A stretch of DNA of 64,000 nucleotides from Pelomonas baiyunensis (lineage in GTDB: Bacteria; Pseudomonadota; Gammaproteobacteria; Burkholderiales; Burkholderiaceae_C). The notes under the pieces were generated by a model. That model saw only the letters and a program-made list of their open reading frames with translations, searched no databases and was not told the origin of the DNA. The stretch is from NCBI RefSeq assembly GCF_043555935.1, contig NZ_JBIGIB010000003.1, forward strand, positions 186,001-250,000, in the 5' to 3' direction. Below are positions 1-8,427 of the stretch, piece by piece (the first letter of the stretch is position 1; the number at the start of each line of letters is the position of its first letter). The translations under genes and the position numbers were made by a program.

Positions 1-815
1 GGGTCGATGTCGCCGGCCAGGGTCACGCTGCCCTCGGCCTCGTTCACGCCCAGGATGGTGCGCACCAGGCCCACCTCCTGGTCGTCCTCGCCCAGCATCG
101 CGAAGGGGAACAGCAGGCCTGAGCCCGGCAGGCCCTGCGCGTGGCTGCCCAGGTAGCGCTTGTAGATCTCCAACGCCGGTTCTCCGTCCAGTTCGTACAG
201 CACGTTGTGCTCGGAGCGGGTCACCTTGCGGGCCGGGCCGAAGGGCGTCCAGCCGCCGTAGCAGCCGAAGTCGAACTGCAGCGCGTCGCCGTACAGGCCC
301 ACGGCCACCAGCTGGTCTTGTGACAGGCCTTCGGGCGTCAGCACCCAGGTGGCCTGGAAGCTCACATCCCCCGCCAGGCCGCCGGCAATCGGCACACCGC
401 CCAGCACGCCCTTCATGCCCTGCAGCAGCGCGCTGCCGTTGATGCCCACGCCTTGCGACAGCAGCAGCACCGCGCGCAGCCCGTCGGCCGGCAGGCCCTG
501 GGCCAGGCGCTCGCCCGCGGCCTGCGCGTCGGCCATGCCGGCCAGGCGCGTGACGGCGGCGCGCACCTGCACGCGGTCAAAGCTCACGGCGGTGACCACG
601 GCGGTGTCGTCGCTCACGCCGCGGCTGGAAATCTCGCCCGCGGTGCAGCAGCCCATGCGCACCGCCGCCGGTGCGGCCTGCGCCAGCGGCGCTTGCAAGG
701 CTTGCAGCCACCCGGGCGAGGCGAACACCAGGATCAGTTGCGCCCAGCCCCCGGCCAGAAAGCCCAGGTCGACCGACGTCGGCACCCCTCGAAACACCTG
801 TTGTTCCACACGCAT
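1..815 (-). CDS. FIST domain sensory protein, partial
   Basis: The reading frame opens at an ATG whose complement is at 813-815 and runs without a stop to the left edge, so the C-terminus is missing. The roughly 271 visible residues match the FIST N-terminal fold: an early segment reading LGFLAGGWAQLILVFASP, then MGCCTAGEISSRG, then a glycine-rich stretch around GGLAGDVSF. FIST proteins are predicted intracellular small-ligand sensors, often encoded beside histidine kinases or cyclic-di-GMP proteins; any such partner would lie outside the window. No signal peptide is seen, so it is probably cytoplasmic. The 103-bp gap to the Lrp-type gene upstream contains a GC-rich hairpin (861-877) without a U-tract. 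Confidence 0.8.
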   Translation of the reverse strand, partial: MRVEQQVFRGVPTSVDLGFLAGGWAQLILVFASPGWLQALQAPLAQAAPAAVRMGCCTAGEISSRGVSDDTAVVTAVSFDRVQVRAAVTRLAGMADAQAAGERLAQGLPADGLRAVLLLSQGVGINGSALLQGMKGVLGGVPIAGGLAGDVSFQATWVLTPEGLSQDQLVAVGLYGDALQFDFGCYGGWTPFGPARKVTRSEHNVLYELDGEPALEIYKRYLGSHAQGLPGSGLLFPFAMLGEDDQEVGLVRTILGVNEAEGSVTLAGDID

Positions 816-918
816 GCGCTGCCTCTCACGTTGGCGGAATGGCCGGTCGGCGCCGCTGCCGCCCGGGTCATCCGGGCATGGTGCATGAACTGGGCGACGC
901 TGCCCACGCGGGCGGCCC

Positions 919-1395
919 TCAGAACGGCAGGGCCGTGGTGGATTTCACTTCTTCCATCACGGCGTAGGTGCGGGTTTCGCGCACGCCGGGCAGCGTCCAG
1001 ATCACGCTGCCGATGAACTCGCGATAGGCGCCCATGTCGCGCACCCGGGTTTTGAGCAGGTAGTCGAACCCGCCGGCCACCAGGTGGCACTCCAGGATCT
1101 CGGGTCGGGCCTGGACGGCGCCCTTGAAGGTGTCCATCACATCCTGCACCGTGCGGTCCAGGTGCACCTCGATGAACACCAGCATCGCCACGCCCAGCTT
1201 GGCCGGGTTCAGCCGCGCCTCGTAGCCCAGGATGTAGCCCTCGCGCGTGAGCCGCTTCACCCGCTCCAGCACCGCGGTGGGCGACAGATGCACGGTCTCG
1301 GCCAGCTTGAGGTTGGAAATGCGCCCATCGGCCTGCAGCACGCGCAAGATGCGCTCGTCGATCTTGTCGAGGGAAGCGGTGGTGGCGTCAGTCAT
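919..1395 (-). CDS. Lrp/AsnC family regulator of proline catabolism (PutR-like)
   Basis: A 158-residue protein of normal Lrp/AsnC length. An N-terminal helix-turn-helix (about residues 10-60, including LDKIDERILRVLQADGRISN and LSPTAVLERVKRL) is followed by a RAM ligand-binding domain (about 70-150, with HLVAGGFDYLLKTRVRD). It is transcribed divergently from putA with a 101-bp gap. That PutA has no DNA-binding domain of its own, so this protein is the obvious regulator, comparable to PutR of alphaproteobacteria, which activates putA in response to proline. The function is inferred from family and context; effector and sites are untested. Confidence 0.9.
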   Translation of the reverse strand: MTDATTASLDKIDERILRVLQADGRISNLKLAETVHLSPTAVLERVKRLTREGYILGYEARLNPAKLGVAMLVFIEVHLDRTVQDVMDTFKGAVQARPEILECHLVAGGFDYLLKTRVRDMGAYREFIGSVIWTLPGVRETRTYAVMEEVKSTTALPF

Positions 1396-1408
1396 TGGGG
1401 TGCTTCAT

Positions 1409-1454
1409 CTGGATTTAACTCGGCGAGAGCGTTGATCCTTGGAATTTAATCCAG
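1409..1454. promoter_or_regulatory. Inverted repeat, candidate Lrp-type operator
   Basis: In the divergent gap between the Lrp-type gene and putA, CTGGATT (1409-1415) and AATCCAG (1448-1454) form a perfect 7-bp inverted repeat. Both arms are flanked inside by TTAA-like bases, so the similarity extends to CTGGATTTAA against TTTAATCCAG. Centres are about 39 bp apart, close to four helical turns, which would suit wrapping by a multimeric Lrp-family protein. No convincing -35/-10 pair could be fixed. The putA ribosome site AGGAG is at 1486-1490. Confidence 0.45.
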
Positions 1455-1496
1455 TCTCACCGTCGATAGAGTGCGACTCCTCACCAGGAGACCCCC

Positions 1497-4400
1497 ATGC
1501 CCACGCCTTTCATCGCCCCGCCCGAGCATCCCCGCCTGCCCGACGCCTACCGGCCTGAACACGGCGTGGTGCAAGCCCTGGCCGACCGCATGGGCGGCGC
1601 GCTGGCCTGGTCGCAGGTCATCGACATGGCCGCCCCCTGGGTGGAGCAGGTGCGCAAGAACCCCGCGCCCTTCTGGGCCATGGAATCGCTGCTGCGCGAG
1701 TACCCCATCACCAGCGCCGAGGGCCTGGCCCTGATGCGCCTGGCCGAAGCGCTGCTGCGCGTGCCCGACGCACCCACCGCCATCGCGCTGACCGCTGACC
1801 AATTGGGCCGCGCCGACTTCGACGGTGCCAGCGAGGGCAGCCCGCACAAGATGCTGGCCGCGCTGTCGGCCTCGGCCATCTCGCTGTCCAAGCGCTTCCT
1901 GCCGGGGGCAGACGACGACGGCGGCCTCTTCAAGCGCCTGGGCGCGCAGACCGTGGTGGCTGCCACCGTGCGCGCCATCCAGCTGCTGGGCCGGCAGTTC
2001 GTGCTGGGCCGCAATATCCAGGAAGCCATGGGCGAGGCCGATGATGCGCGCAAGGCCCAGAAGCAACTTCGCTTCAGCTACGACATGCTGGGCGAAGGCG
2101 CCCGCACCGAAGACGACGCGCGCCGCTACCAGGCCGCCTACGTGAAGGCCATCCAGGCCATCAGCGCCGGCCGCCGCGCCGAGAGCCCGGAAGGCTCGGA
2201 CGGCATCTCCATCAAGCTCAGCGCGCTGTTCAGCCGCTACGAGGTGCTGCAGCGCGACCGCGTGTTCGCCGAGCTGCTGCCGCGCGTGTGGCAGCTGATC
2301 GAGCTGGCCGCGGCCGCCAACATCAACCTCACCATCGACGCCGAAGAGGTGGACCGCCTGGAGCTGTCGCTGGACGTGCTGGACACCCTGGCCGCCGGCA
2401 TTGCGCTGCGCTACCCGCAATGGCGCGGCTTCGGCCTGGCCGTGCAGGCCTACCAGACCCGCGCGCTGGCGGTGGTGGACGAAGTGGCGGCCATCGCTCG
2501 CAAGCACGGCCTGCGCTTCATGGTGCGGCTGGTGAAGGGCGCCTACTGGGACGGCGAGATCAAGCGCGCCCAGGAACTCGGGCTGCCGCACTACCCGGTG
2601 TTCACGCACAAGCAGCACACCGACGTCTCCTACCTCGCCTGCGCCCGTGCGCTCATCCAGCACGCCGACGTCATCTACCCGCAGTTCGCCAGCCACAACG
2701 CCGGCACCATCGCGGCCATCGTGCAGATGGCCCGTGCGGCCGGCGCGGCCTTCGAGATGCAGCGCCTGCACGGCATGGGCGAAGGCGTGTACCGCGAGGT
2801 GCTGAAGGACGGCAGCATCCCCTGCCGCGTTTACGCCCCCGTGGGCGAGCACCGCGACCTCCTGGCCTACCTGGTGCGCCGCCTGCTGGAGAACGGCGCG
2901 AACTCGTCGTTCGTGCACCAACTGGCCGACCCCACCGTGCAGGTGCCCGAGTTGCTGGGCTCGCCGCTGGCCGACGTGCGCACCACCGGCGCGCTGCCCC
3001 TGCCCCCGGCGCTGTACCAAGACGGTGACAGCCGCGGCCGTGCCAACTCCACCGGCGCGGACCTCACCGCCCCTGCCCACCGCGCGCCGCTGCAAGCCGC
3101 GCTGGACACCGTGGCCGTGCAGGCCGTGCCCGAAGCCACCGCCGCCGAGGTCGACGCCGCCATGCAGCGCTTGCACGCTGGCTTTGCCGGCTGGAACGCC
3201 ACGCCGGTGGCCCAGCGCGCGGCCATCCTGCGCCGCGCGGCCGATGCGCTGGACGCCCGCCTGGCCGAGTTCTGCGCGCTGCTGGTGAAGGAAGCCTTCA
3301 AGATCCAGGCCGACTGCGTGGCCGAAGTGCGCGAAGCCGTGGACTTCCTGCGTTATTACGCGGACCAAGCCGAGCTGGACGCCAGCGGCATGCAGGGCCG
3401 CGGCGTGTTCGTCTGCATCAGCCCGTGGAACTTCCCGCTGGCCATCTTTGCCGGCCAGGTGGTGGCCGCGCTGGTGGCGGGCAACACCGTGGCCGCCAAG
3501 CCGGCGGAGCAGACGCCGTTCGTGGCGCTGCAGATGGTGGCGCTGCTGCACGACAGCGGCGTGCCAGCCGACGCGCTGGCCCTGCTGCACGGCGCCGGCG
3601 AGACCGTGGGCGCGGGCCTGGTGGCCCACGAACACACGGCCGGCGTGTGCTTCACCGGCTCCACCGCCGTGGCGCAGATCATCCACAAGGCCCTGGCGGC
3701 CAAGCCCAACGCGCCGCTGCCGCTGATCGCCGAAACCGGCGGCCTGAATGCGATGGTCGTCGACTCGACGGCACTGCCCGAGCAGGTCATCGACGCCGTC
3801 GTGCAAAGCGCCTTCCGCTCGGCCGGCCAGCGCTGCTCGGCCCTGCGCCTGCTGTGCGTGCAGGCCAGCATTGCCGACGGCGTGGTGGAGATGCTCAAGG
3901 GCGCCTTGGAGCAGCTGCACGTCGGCGTGCCGGCGAAGCTTGCGACCGATGTGGGCCCCGTCATCGACGACGAAGCCCACGCCAATATCAGCCGCCACGT
4001 TGAGCGCCTCAAGCGCGAGGCGCGCCTCATTGCCGAAGCCCCGGTCGCCGAGGCCATGCCGCGCCAGATCCGCCCCGTGGCTTTTGAGCTGAAGCGCATC
4101 GCCGACCTGGGCGAAGAGATCTTCGGCCCGGTGCTGCACGTGGTGCGCTTCGAGGGTGGCGTGGATGAGGTCATCGACGAGATCAATGCGCTGGGCTACG
4201 GCCTCACGCTGGGCATCCAGACCCGCATCGACAGCCGCGCGCAGCGCCTGGCCGACGCGGCCCGCATCGGCAACGTCTACGTGAACCGCAACATCATCGG
4301 CGCCGTGGTGGGCGTGCAGCCCTTCGGCGGCGAAGGCCTGTCGGGCACCGGCCCCAAGGCCGGCGGGCCCGACTACCTGCGCCGCTTCTGCGCCGAGCCC

Positions 4401-5054
4401 GTGCTGGCCGCCGCCGCACCCTCGGTGACCCTGACGGGCGCGGCCCCGGCCCCCACCCTGGCGCTGGACACCGCCTGGCGCGACACCGCACTCGCCGACC
4501 GCATCGCCACGCTGCGCCGCGCGGCCGACGCGCTGGACGCGCCCACGGCCCTGGCCCTGCGCAGCCTGTTCGGCGCCGCGCAGGCCCAGCTGGCAGACGT
4601 GTCGCTGCCTGGCCCCACCGGTGAAAGCAACACGCTGCGCCACCATGCCCGCGGCGTGTTCGCGGTGCTGGGCCGTGCCGAAGCCGGCCTGGCGGCCGTG
4701 GTGAGCGCGCTGCTGGCGGGCAACACTGTGGTGTGGGTGGGCGGCGACGAGCCGGCCCGCCAGGCCCTGCTGCGCGCCGGCCTGCCTGCCCGCGCCCTGA
4801 CCTTGACGCCCGAGGTGGCGCTGGGCGCCGTGCTGGCCTCCGCCCAACTGGCGGGCGTGGCCCTGGCGTCGTCGGATGCGGCCGCCGCGCGTGCGATGGC
4901 CCAGGCCCTGGCCACGCGGCCGGGCGCCATCCTGCCCCTGGTGGTGGCCGCCGGCCATGTGCGCCAGCTCTACCGCTTCACGGCCGAGCAAACGCTGACC
5001 ATCAACACCGCCGCCGCCGGCGGCAACGCCGCGCTGCTGGCCGGCGTGCACTGA
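1497..5054 (+). CDS. putA: Bifunctional proline dehydrogenase / glutamate-semialdehyde dehydrogenase PutA
   Basis: A 1185-residue PutA that oxidises proline to glutamate with FAD then NAD. The N-terminus (MPTPFIAPPEHPRLPDAYRP) has no ribbon-helix-helix domain, unlike the 1320-residue E. coli trifunctional protein, so repression must come from elsewhere, presumably the divergent Lrp-type gene. Proline dehydrogenase occupies about residues 190-470 (VRLVKGAYWDGEIKRAQ, FASHNAGTIAAI). The aldehyde dehydrogenase follows, with catalytic Glu746 (AETGG) and Cys780 (AGQRCSAL). The last 200 or so residues form the extra C-terminal ALDH-superfamily domain that closes the substrate tunnel in long PutAs. 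The start is supported by AGGAG 7 nt upstream. Confidence 0.97.
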   Translation: MPTPFIAPPEHPRLPDAYRPEHGVVQALADRMGGALAWSQVIDMAAPWVEQVRKNPAPFWAMESLLREYPITSAEGLALMRLAEALLRVPDAPTAIALTADQLGRADFDGASEGSPHKMLAALSASAISLSKRFLPGADDDGGLFKRLGAQTVVAATVRAIQLLGRQFVLGRNIQEAMGEADDARKAQKQLRFSYDMLGEGARTEDDARRYQAAYVKAIQAISAGRRAESPEGSDGISIKLSALFSRYEVLQRDRVFAELLPRVWQLIELAAAANINLTIDAEEVDRLELSLDVLDTLAAGIALRYPQWRGFGLAVQAYQTRALAVVDEVAAIARKHGLRFMVRLVKGAYWDGEIKRAQELGLPHYPVFTHKQHTDVSYLACARALIQHADVIYPQFASHNAGTIAAIVQMARAAGAAFEMQRLHGMGEGVYREVLKDGSIPCRVYAPVGEHRDLLAYLVRRLLENGANSSFVHQLADPTVQVPELLGSPLADVRTTGALPLPPALYQDGDSRGRANSTGADLTAPAHRAPLQAALDTVAVQAVPEATAAEVDAAMQRLHAGFAGWNATPVAQRAAILRRAADALDARLAEFCALLVKEAFKIQADCVAEVREAVDFLRYYADQAELDASGMQGRGVFVCISPWNFPLAIFAGQVVAALVAGNTVAAKPAEQTPFVALQMVALLHDSGVPADALALLHGAGETVGAGLVAHEHTAGVCFTGSTAVAQIIHKALAAKPNAPLPLIAETGGLNAMVVDSTALPEQVIDAVVQSAFRSAGQRCSALRLLCVQASIADGVVEMLKGALEQLHVGVPAKLATDVGPVIDDEAHANISRHVERLKREARLIAEAPVAEAMPRQIRPVAFELKRIADLGEEIFGPVLHVVRFEGGVDEVIDEINALGYGLTLGIQTRIDSRAQRLADAARIGNVYVNRNIIGAVVGVQPFGGEGLSGTGPKAGGPDYLRRFCAEPVLAAAAPSVTLTGAAPAPTLALDTAWRDTALADRIATLRRAADALDAPTALALRSLFGAAQAQLADVSLPGPTGESNTLRHHARGVFAVLGRAEAGLAAVVSALLAGNTVVWVGGDEPARQALLRAGLPARALTLTPEVALGAVLASAQLAGVALASSDAAAARAMAQALATRPGAILPLVVAAGHVRQLYRFTAEQTLTINTAAAGGNAALLAGVH

Positions 5055-5075
5055 CCGGCCGGGCCCGCGCAGGGC

Positions 5076-5726
5076 TCAGTAAAAGCCTTCGCGGCGGCGG
5101 TAGCGCGCGGCGCGCTCGGCGTCGTAGCCCGCCGCGTCGAAGGCCTCGCCCTGGATGGCGCGGTGCACCTCGCCGCCGGTGGGCAGCTCGGCCGGGTCGA
5201 TGAAGCGGGCCGGCTCCCAGAAGTGCGAGCGCAGGAAGGCCTTGGAGCACTGCGTGTAGGCCTCCTCGATGTCGATCAGCAGGCCCAGGCGGGGCACCTT
5301 GCCTTCCAGCGCGCTGGGCGCCAGCAGGGCCGCATCGGTGGTGATGACGGCCCGGCCGTTCACGCGGAAGGTGTCGGTCGCGCCGGGAATGATGAACAGC
5401 AACCCCAGGCGCGGGTTGGCCAGCAGGTTGCGCAGCGAGTCGGCAATGCGGTTGCCGGGGCGCTCGGGCATCAGCAGCGTGCGGTCGTCCAGGATGCGCA
5501 CAAACCCCGCCGGGTCGCCGCGCGGGCTCACATCGCAATGGCCCTGCGCGTCGCTGGTGGCCAGGCACACCAGGGGTGCGCGCTCGATGAACCGGCGTGT
5601 CTCGGGGTAGAGCCGGTCGGTGATCTTGGCGCAGGTCAGCGGCAGCGGTTCGCCGATGAGGGCGCGCAGGTCGGCTTCGGTCTGCACGAGGCGGTCAGTC
5701 AGCCGGTGGGTGTGGGGCGCGGTCAT
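5076..5726 (-). CDS. Pyridoxamine-phosphate-oxidase family FMN protein (MSMEG_1061-like)
   Basis: Taken from the second in-frame ATG (MTAPHTHRLTDR), giving 216 residues; a start ten codons upstream at 5756 is possible. It resembles the split-barrel FMN-binding PPOX class: APLVCLATSDAQGHCDVSPRG is the typical first strand pair, followed by RPGNRIADSLRNLLANPRLG and LLFIIPGATDTFRVNG. The C-terminal CSKAFLRSHFWEP segment fits the MSMEG_1061 subfamily, which probably uses FMN or a deazaflavin for small-molecule redox; the true substrate is unknown. It is convergent with putA (21 bp between stops), so it is not part of the proline pathway operon. Confidence 0.85.
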   Translation of the reverse strand: MTAPHTHRLTDRLVQTEADLRALIGEPLPLTCAKITDRLYPETRRFIERAPLVCLATSDAQGHCDVSPRGDPAGFVRILDDRTLLMPERPGNRIADSLRNLLANPRLGLLFIIPGATDTFRVNGRAVITTDAALLAPSALEGKVPRLGLLIDIEEAYTQCSKAFLRSHFWEPARFIDPAELPTGGEVHRAIQGEAFDAAGYDAERAARYRRREGFY

Positions 5727-5831
5727 GGCGGGCACCAGGCGGGGAGGTGCGCGCATTGTGGGCGCCGCTTTGGCCCGGTGCGGCTCGTCACGCCGGGGCG
5801 CGGAGCGGCCTCATGTGACGACGGCGGGCTG

Positions 5832-5875
5832 AAAAGAAAAAGGCCCTCTGCGGGTGACTCGCACCAGAGAGGGCC
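5832..5875 (-). terminator. Intrinsic terminator
   Basis: On the minus strand, GGCCCTCT and AGAGGGCC (arms at 5868-5875 and 5842-5849) form an 8-bp perfect stem, with a further GGTG/CACC pairing inside the loop, followed by a T-rich tail (complement of 5841-5832). It sits about 130 nt after the stop of the minus-strand gene ending at 6004 and probably ends that transcript. Confidence 0.75.
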
Positions 5876-5916
5876 AAATCCACCCAGGGGCGGTGGAGGA
5901 GACAAACGGTCATTGC

Positions 5917-5982
5917 AGCTATGCAATGTTGCGGTGCAGCATAGCTCAATTTTTACCAAATGGTGTGACAAAAAGGTGTCAC
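5917..5982 (-). other. Two perfect stem-loops in a structured 3' region
   Basis: Between the gene ending at 6004 and its terminator lie two perfect inverted repeats in an unusually AT-rich pocket. AGCTATGC (5917-5924) pairs with GCATAGCT (5939-5946), and GTGACA (5965-5970) pairs with TGTCAC (5977-5982). There is no open reading frame here. It may be a structured 3' untranslated region, a processed small RNA, or a protein-binding site; TGCA-rich stretches near 5911-5940 are vaguely like PhaR sites of Burkholderiales but not enough to call. Confidence 0.4.
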
Positions 5983-6003
5983 GTCGCAACAGCGGCCATC
6001 GGG

Positions 6004-6411
6004 TCAGAAAAACTGCACAAGAAACGCCGCCGCGGCCGGGCTCAGCCCGACCAATTTGTTCGTCGCCTGCCGGTAGCACTTGAAGTTGAGCTCGGTCTCG
6101 GGCTGGCCGTCGTCCCAGGCGGTGAAGGGCTTGAGCTGGGCGCGGCCCAGCGGCTGCTGCGCGCGGGCCGTGACCTGCACGGTGAGGTCCACGCGCGGCG
6201 TTTGCCGGTCGCAGTCCGGCCGGCGCGGGCAGGGCGCTGTGGCCGTGACCACCCCGCGGGCCACCAGTCCGCTGCCGCCCTCGTGCTCGCTGGCGATCAG
6301 GTACACCGTGTCGCCCACCGCCACGTGCTTGCCGCCGTACATGGTTTTCTGGGCGGTGAACACCAGCACGCAGGCCTCCGGGTCGGGGATCGCGGCTTTG
6401 AGCAGGTACAT
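6004..6411 (-). CDS. Hypothetical small cytosolic protein
   Basis: A 135-residue protein starting MYLLKAAIPDPEACVLVFTA. I chose this ATG because upstream in-frame residues are arginine/proline-rich non-coding-like sequence overlapping the divergent 56-residue gene. Visible features are a conserved-looking barrel-type stretch (GDTVYLIASEHEGGSGLVARG, residues about 29-50), two cysteines in CPRRPDC, and an ending in FLVQFF. The EHEGG.GL pattern resembles small EVE/PUA-like proteins that read modified bases or RNA, but this is only an impression. No signal peptide or membrane segment. The product is unknown. Confidence 0.65.
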   Translation of the reverse strand: MYLLKAAIPDPEACVLVFTAQKTMYGGKHVAVGDTVYLIASEHEGGSGLVARGVVTATAPCPRRPDCDRQTPRVDLTVQVTARAQQPLGRAQLKPFTAWDDGQPETELNFKCYRQATNKLVGLSPAAAAFLVQFF

Positions 6412-6489
6412 GCGGGCGGCGCTTGTTGGCGGTGGGGTGTGGGGGTCTTGGGCCGTAGGGCCATCTTCGCGGCCGGACAATCCCGGGTC

Positions 6490-6660
6490 ATGCGCGACGA
6501 CCCTGACCCCATGCCCGTGCCGCCGCCCGCGCCGGACTTTGACGCCTGCTGCGGCAACGGCTGCGATCCCTGCATCTTCGACCTGCACGACCTGGCGATG
6601 GACGAGTACCGCCGGGCGCTGAGGGCGTGGCGGGAGCGGCATCCGGACGTGCCGGCCTGA
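6490..6660 (+). CDS. Oxidoreductase-like N-terminal domain protein
   Basis: A 56-residue protein with the compact proline-rich plus cysteine pattern of the Oxidored-like family: PVPPPAPDFDACCGNGCDPC followed by IFDLHDLAMDEYRRALRAW. The CCGNGCDPC cluster could bind metal or a cofactor. In many Proteobacteria such short proteins stand alone; in some eukaryotes the domain is fused to oxidoreductases. The ATG at 6490 is divergent from the gene starting at 6411, with 78 bp between. No function beyond domain similarity can be given. Confidence 0.75.
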   Translation: MRDDPDPMPVPPPAPDFDACCGNGCDPCIFDLHDLAMDEYRRALRAWRERHPDVPA

Positions 6661-6687
6661 GGGGCAGTCCCGGCGCCGCCGCGGTCG

Positions 6688-7593
6688 TCAGATGTCGTGC
6701 GTCGGGTTGCGGCCGTGCAGGGGCCGGTAGGTGGTGCCGTCGTGGCGCAGCACCCGCTGCTCGTCGATGGTGCGTCGGGTCAGTGGGGCGCCAGGGGGCT
6801 CTTGGGCCGCTTCGGTGCCGGTGAACGTCAGCACTGCATCCGGCCAACCCGTGCCGGTGGCGGCCTCGAAGCGCCAGGTGCCCTGGATGTCGAAGCAGTT
6901 GTCCGCGGTGAGCGATGCCTCAGCCGCGTCGGCCTTCTTGCCCTCCAGCCATTCGCTGCACCCCTCGACGGCGCCCGCAGCGCTCGTGGCGATGCGCTCG
7001 TTGAACAGCGGCTGCACGCCCGCTGCCGTGACGCCGAACACCTCAACCCAACTGCCGCAGAAGCCTTGCCAGCAGCTGCCGTTCTCGATCGACAGGGCTA
7101 CGCGTCCGGGGGCCAGTGCCTGTTGCTTCAACTCGCCGGGGGTGCCGAAGAAACCGGTCCAGGTGAGGGCCGGCCGTGCGAAGGTTGCGAACCAGCGGCC
7201 ATCGCGCCGCTCGAATCCGTAGACGCTGACACTGGCACCCGTGGCATGGCCGTCGACCGGCTCGCCGCGGCCCCCATCGAGCGGGCCGGCGACGACGAGC
7301 GCGCGGTGGTCGGCGTCCAGCGCGATCACCTGCATCGGCGACACCAGCACGCGCGAGGTTTTCTCCGGCGAACCGGGTTCGGCAGGCATGTCGACCGCGT
7401 GGGGCGCGTCGGCCTTCCAGCCGGCGAACACCTGTGCCATCAGCGCGCCGGGGCTGTCGTCCGCGGCACCCGCCGGTGCGGATGCCGCTGCGGTGTCCGA
7501 GTCCGGACCCGGCCCGGGCCCCGGCCGTTGGCAGGCCTGCAGCGTGAGCATCAGCAGCGCCAGCGCCACCCATTGAAAACCAGTGCGTCGCAT
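6688..7593 (-). CDS. Predicted lipoprotein of unknown function
   Basis: A 301-residue protein. The ATG at 7593 gives a classic short signal (MRRTGFQWVALALLMLTLQA) followed by Cys21, a likely lipidation site with L-Q-A-C, then a Gly/Pro-rich linker (RPGPGPGPDSD). The mature part has many tryptophans and a C-terminal stretch TWRFEAATGTGWPDAVLTFT. It is divergent from the DUF2277 gene, with 57 bp between starts. I recognise no family. A longer in-frame extension upstream would cover the DUF2277 gene in antisense and is not credible. Confidence 0.7.
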   Translation of the reverse strand: MRRTGFQWVALALLMLTLQACQRPGPGPGPDSDTAAASAPAGAADDSPGALMAQVFAGWKADAPHAVDMPAEPGSPEKTSRVLVSPMQVIALDADHRALVVAGPLDGGRGEPVDGHATGASVSVYGFERRDGRWFATFARPALTWTGFFGTPGELKQQALAPGRVALSIENGSCWQGFCGSWVEVFGVTAAGVQPLFNERIATSAAGAVEGCSEWLEGKKADAAEASLTADNCFDIQGTWRFEAATGTGWPDAVLTFTGTEAAQEPPGAPLTRRTIDEQRVLRHDGTTYRPLHGRNPTHDI

Positions 7594-7650
7594 GGGCCGG
7601 CACGATAGCGCAGGGCCTAGCATCGACCGCTTCACGCCCGGAGCCCCGCC

Positions 7651-7929
7651 ATGTGCCGCAACATCCGCACCCTCTTCAACTTCGAGCCGCCGGCCACCGA
7701 GGTCGAGATTCGCGACGCGGCACTGCAGTTCGTGCGCAAGCTCAGCGGTTTCAACGTGCCCTCGCAGGCCAACGCGGCCGCGTTCGACCATGCGGTGCAG
7801 GCGATTGCGGCCGAGGCGCGCACGCTGATCGCGTCGCTCTCCACCACCGCTGCGCCCAAGAACCGCGAGGTGGAGGCGGCCAAGGCGCGAGCCCGGTCGG
7901 CCGAACGGTTCGGCGGCACGGCGGGCTGA
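7651..7929 (+). CDS. DUF2277 family protein
   Basis: A 92-residue protein with the complete, highly recognisable DUF2277 pattern: MCRNIRTLFNFEPPATE at the start, then AALQFVRKLSGF, and a helical tail ending in KARARSAERFGG. The family is common in actinobacteria and proteobacteria, cytosolic and uncharacterised. The conserved MCRNI start with Cys2 fixes the initiation codon. It is followed after 37 bp by a small membrane protein on the same strand, possibly co-transcribed. Confidence 0.9.
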   Translation: MCRNIRTLFNFEPPATEVEIRDAALQFVRKLSGFNVPSQANAAAFDHAVQAIAAEARTLIASLSTTAAPKNREVEAAKARARSAERFGGTAG

Positions 7930-7966
7930 CGCACAATCGCCGCGCCATCGCTCCTTGAGTCTGCCC

Positions 7967-8386
7967 ATGCGCCTGAAGCTCGCCCTGTTCTTCATCGCCC
8001 TCGTGCTGCTGGTGACCGCCTGGATGGCGTTTGCCTGGCGCTGGAGCTACTCCGAAGGCGAGCGCGCCGGCTGGGTGCAGAAGTTCTCGCGCAAGGGCTG
8101 GATCTGCAAGACCTGGGAGGGCGAGCAGGCGCTCGTGTCGCTGCCGGGTTCCAGCACGGTGGAGAAGTTCTACTTCACCGTGCACGACGAGGCCACAGCC
8201 GAGGCCATCAACAAGGTGATGGGCCGCCGCGTGAACCTGCACTACGAAGAGAAGGTGGGCCTGCCCACCTCGTGCTTTGGCGAGACCCGCTACTTCGTGA
8301 CCGGCGTGACCCCGGTGGACGAGATCTCGCTGTCGCCCGGCGTGGTGGTGCCGGTGCCGGCGGCAGCGTCGGCGGCCAGCCGCTGA
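7967..8386 (+). CDS. Small membrane-anchored hypothetical protein
   Basis: A 139-residue protein from the ATG at 7967; a TTG 12 nt upstream is less likely. One N-terminal membrane helix (about residues 3-24, LKLALFFIALVLLVTAWMAF) is followed by a soluble domain with RWSYSEGERAGWVQKFSRKG and WICKTWEGEQALVSLPG and a second cysteine in PTSCFGETRYF. The two cysteines could form a periplasmic disulfide. It looks like a conserved small Burkholderiales family without assigned function. Its last residues (GVVVPVPAAASAASR) resemble the tail of the next gene. Confidence 0.75.
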   Translation: MRLKLALFFIALVLLVTAWMAFAWRWSYSEGERAGWVQKFSRKGWICKTWEGEQALVSLPGSSTVEKFYFTVHDEATAEAINKVMGRRVNLHYEEKVGLPTSCFGETRYFVTGVTPVDEISLSPGVVVPVPAAASAASR

Positions 8387-8427
8387 GGGTGTGCCGTCAT
8401 AACGACCGCATCAACCCAAAACCCCGC

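Noticed and set aside
1446..5051. A 1201-residue frame on the minus strand opposite putA
   Set aside because: It is His/Gly/Arg-rich shadow sequence of a certain gene; in such GC-rich DNA antisense frames stay open by codon bias.
5938..5971. TTGTCA and TATGCT as a minus-strand promoter of a small RNA
   Set aside because: The spacer is 22 bp, too long for a normal sigma-70 promoter; only the stem-loops and the terminator are kept.
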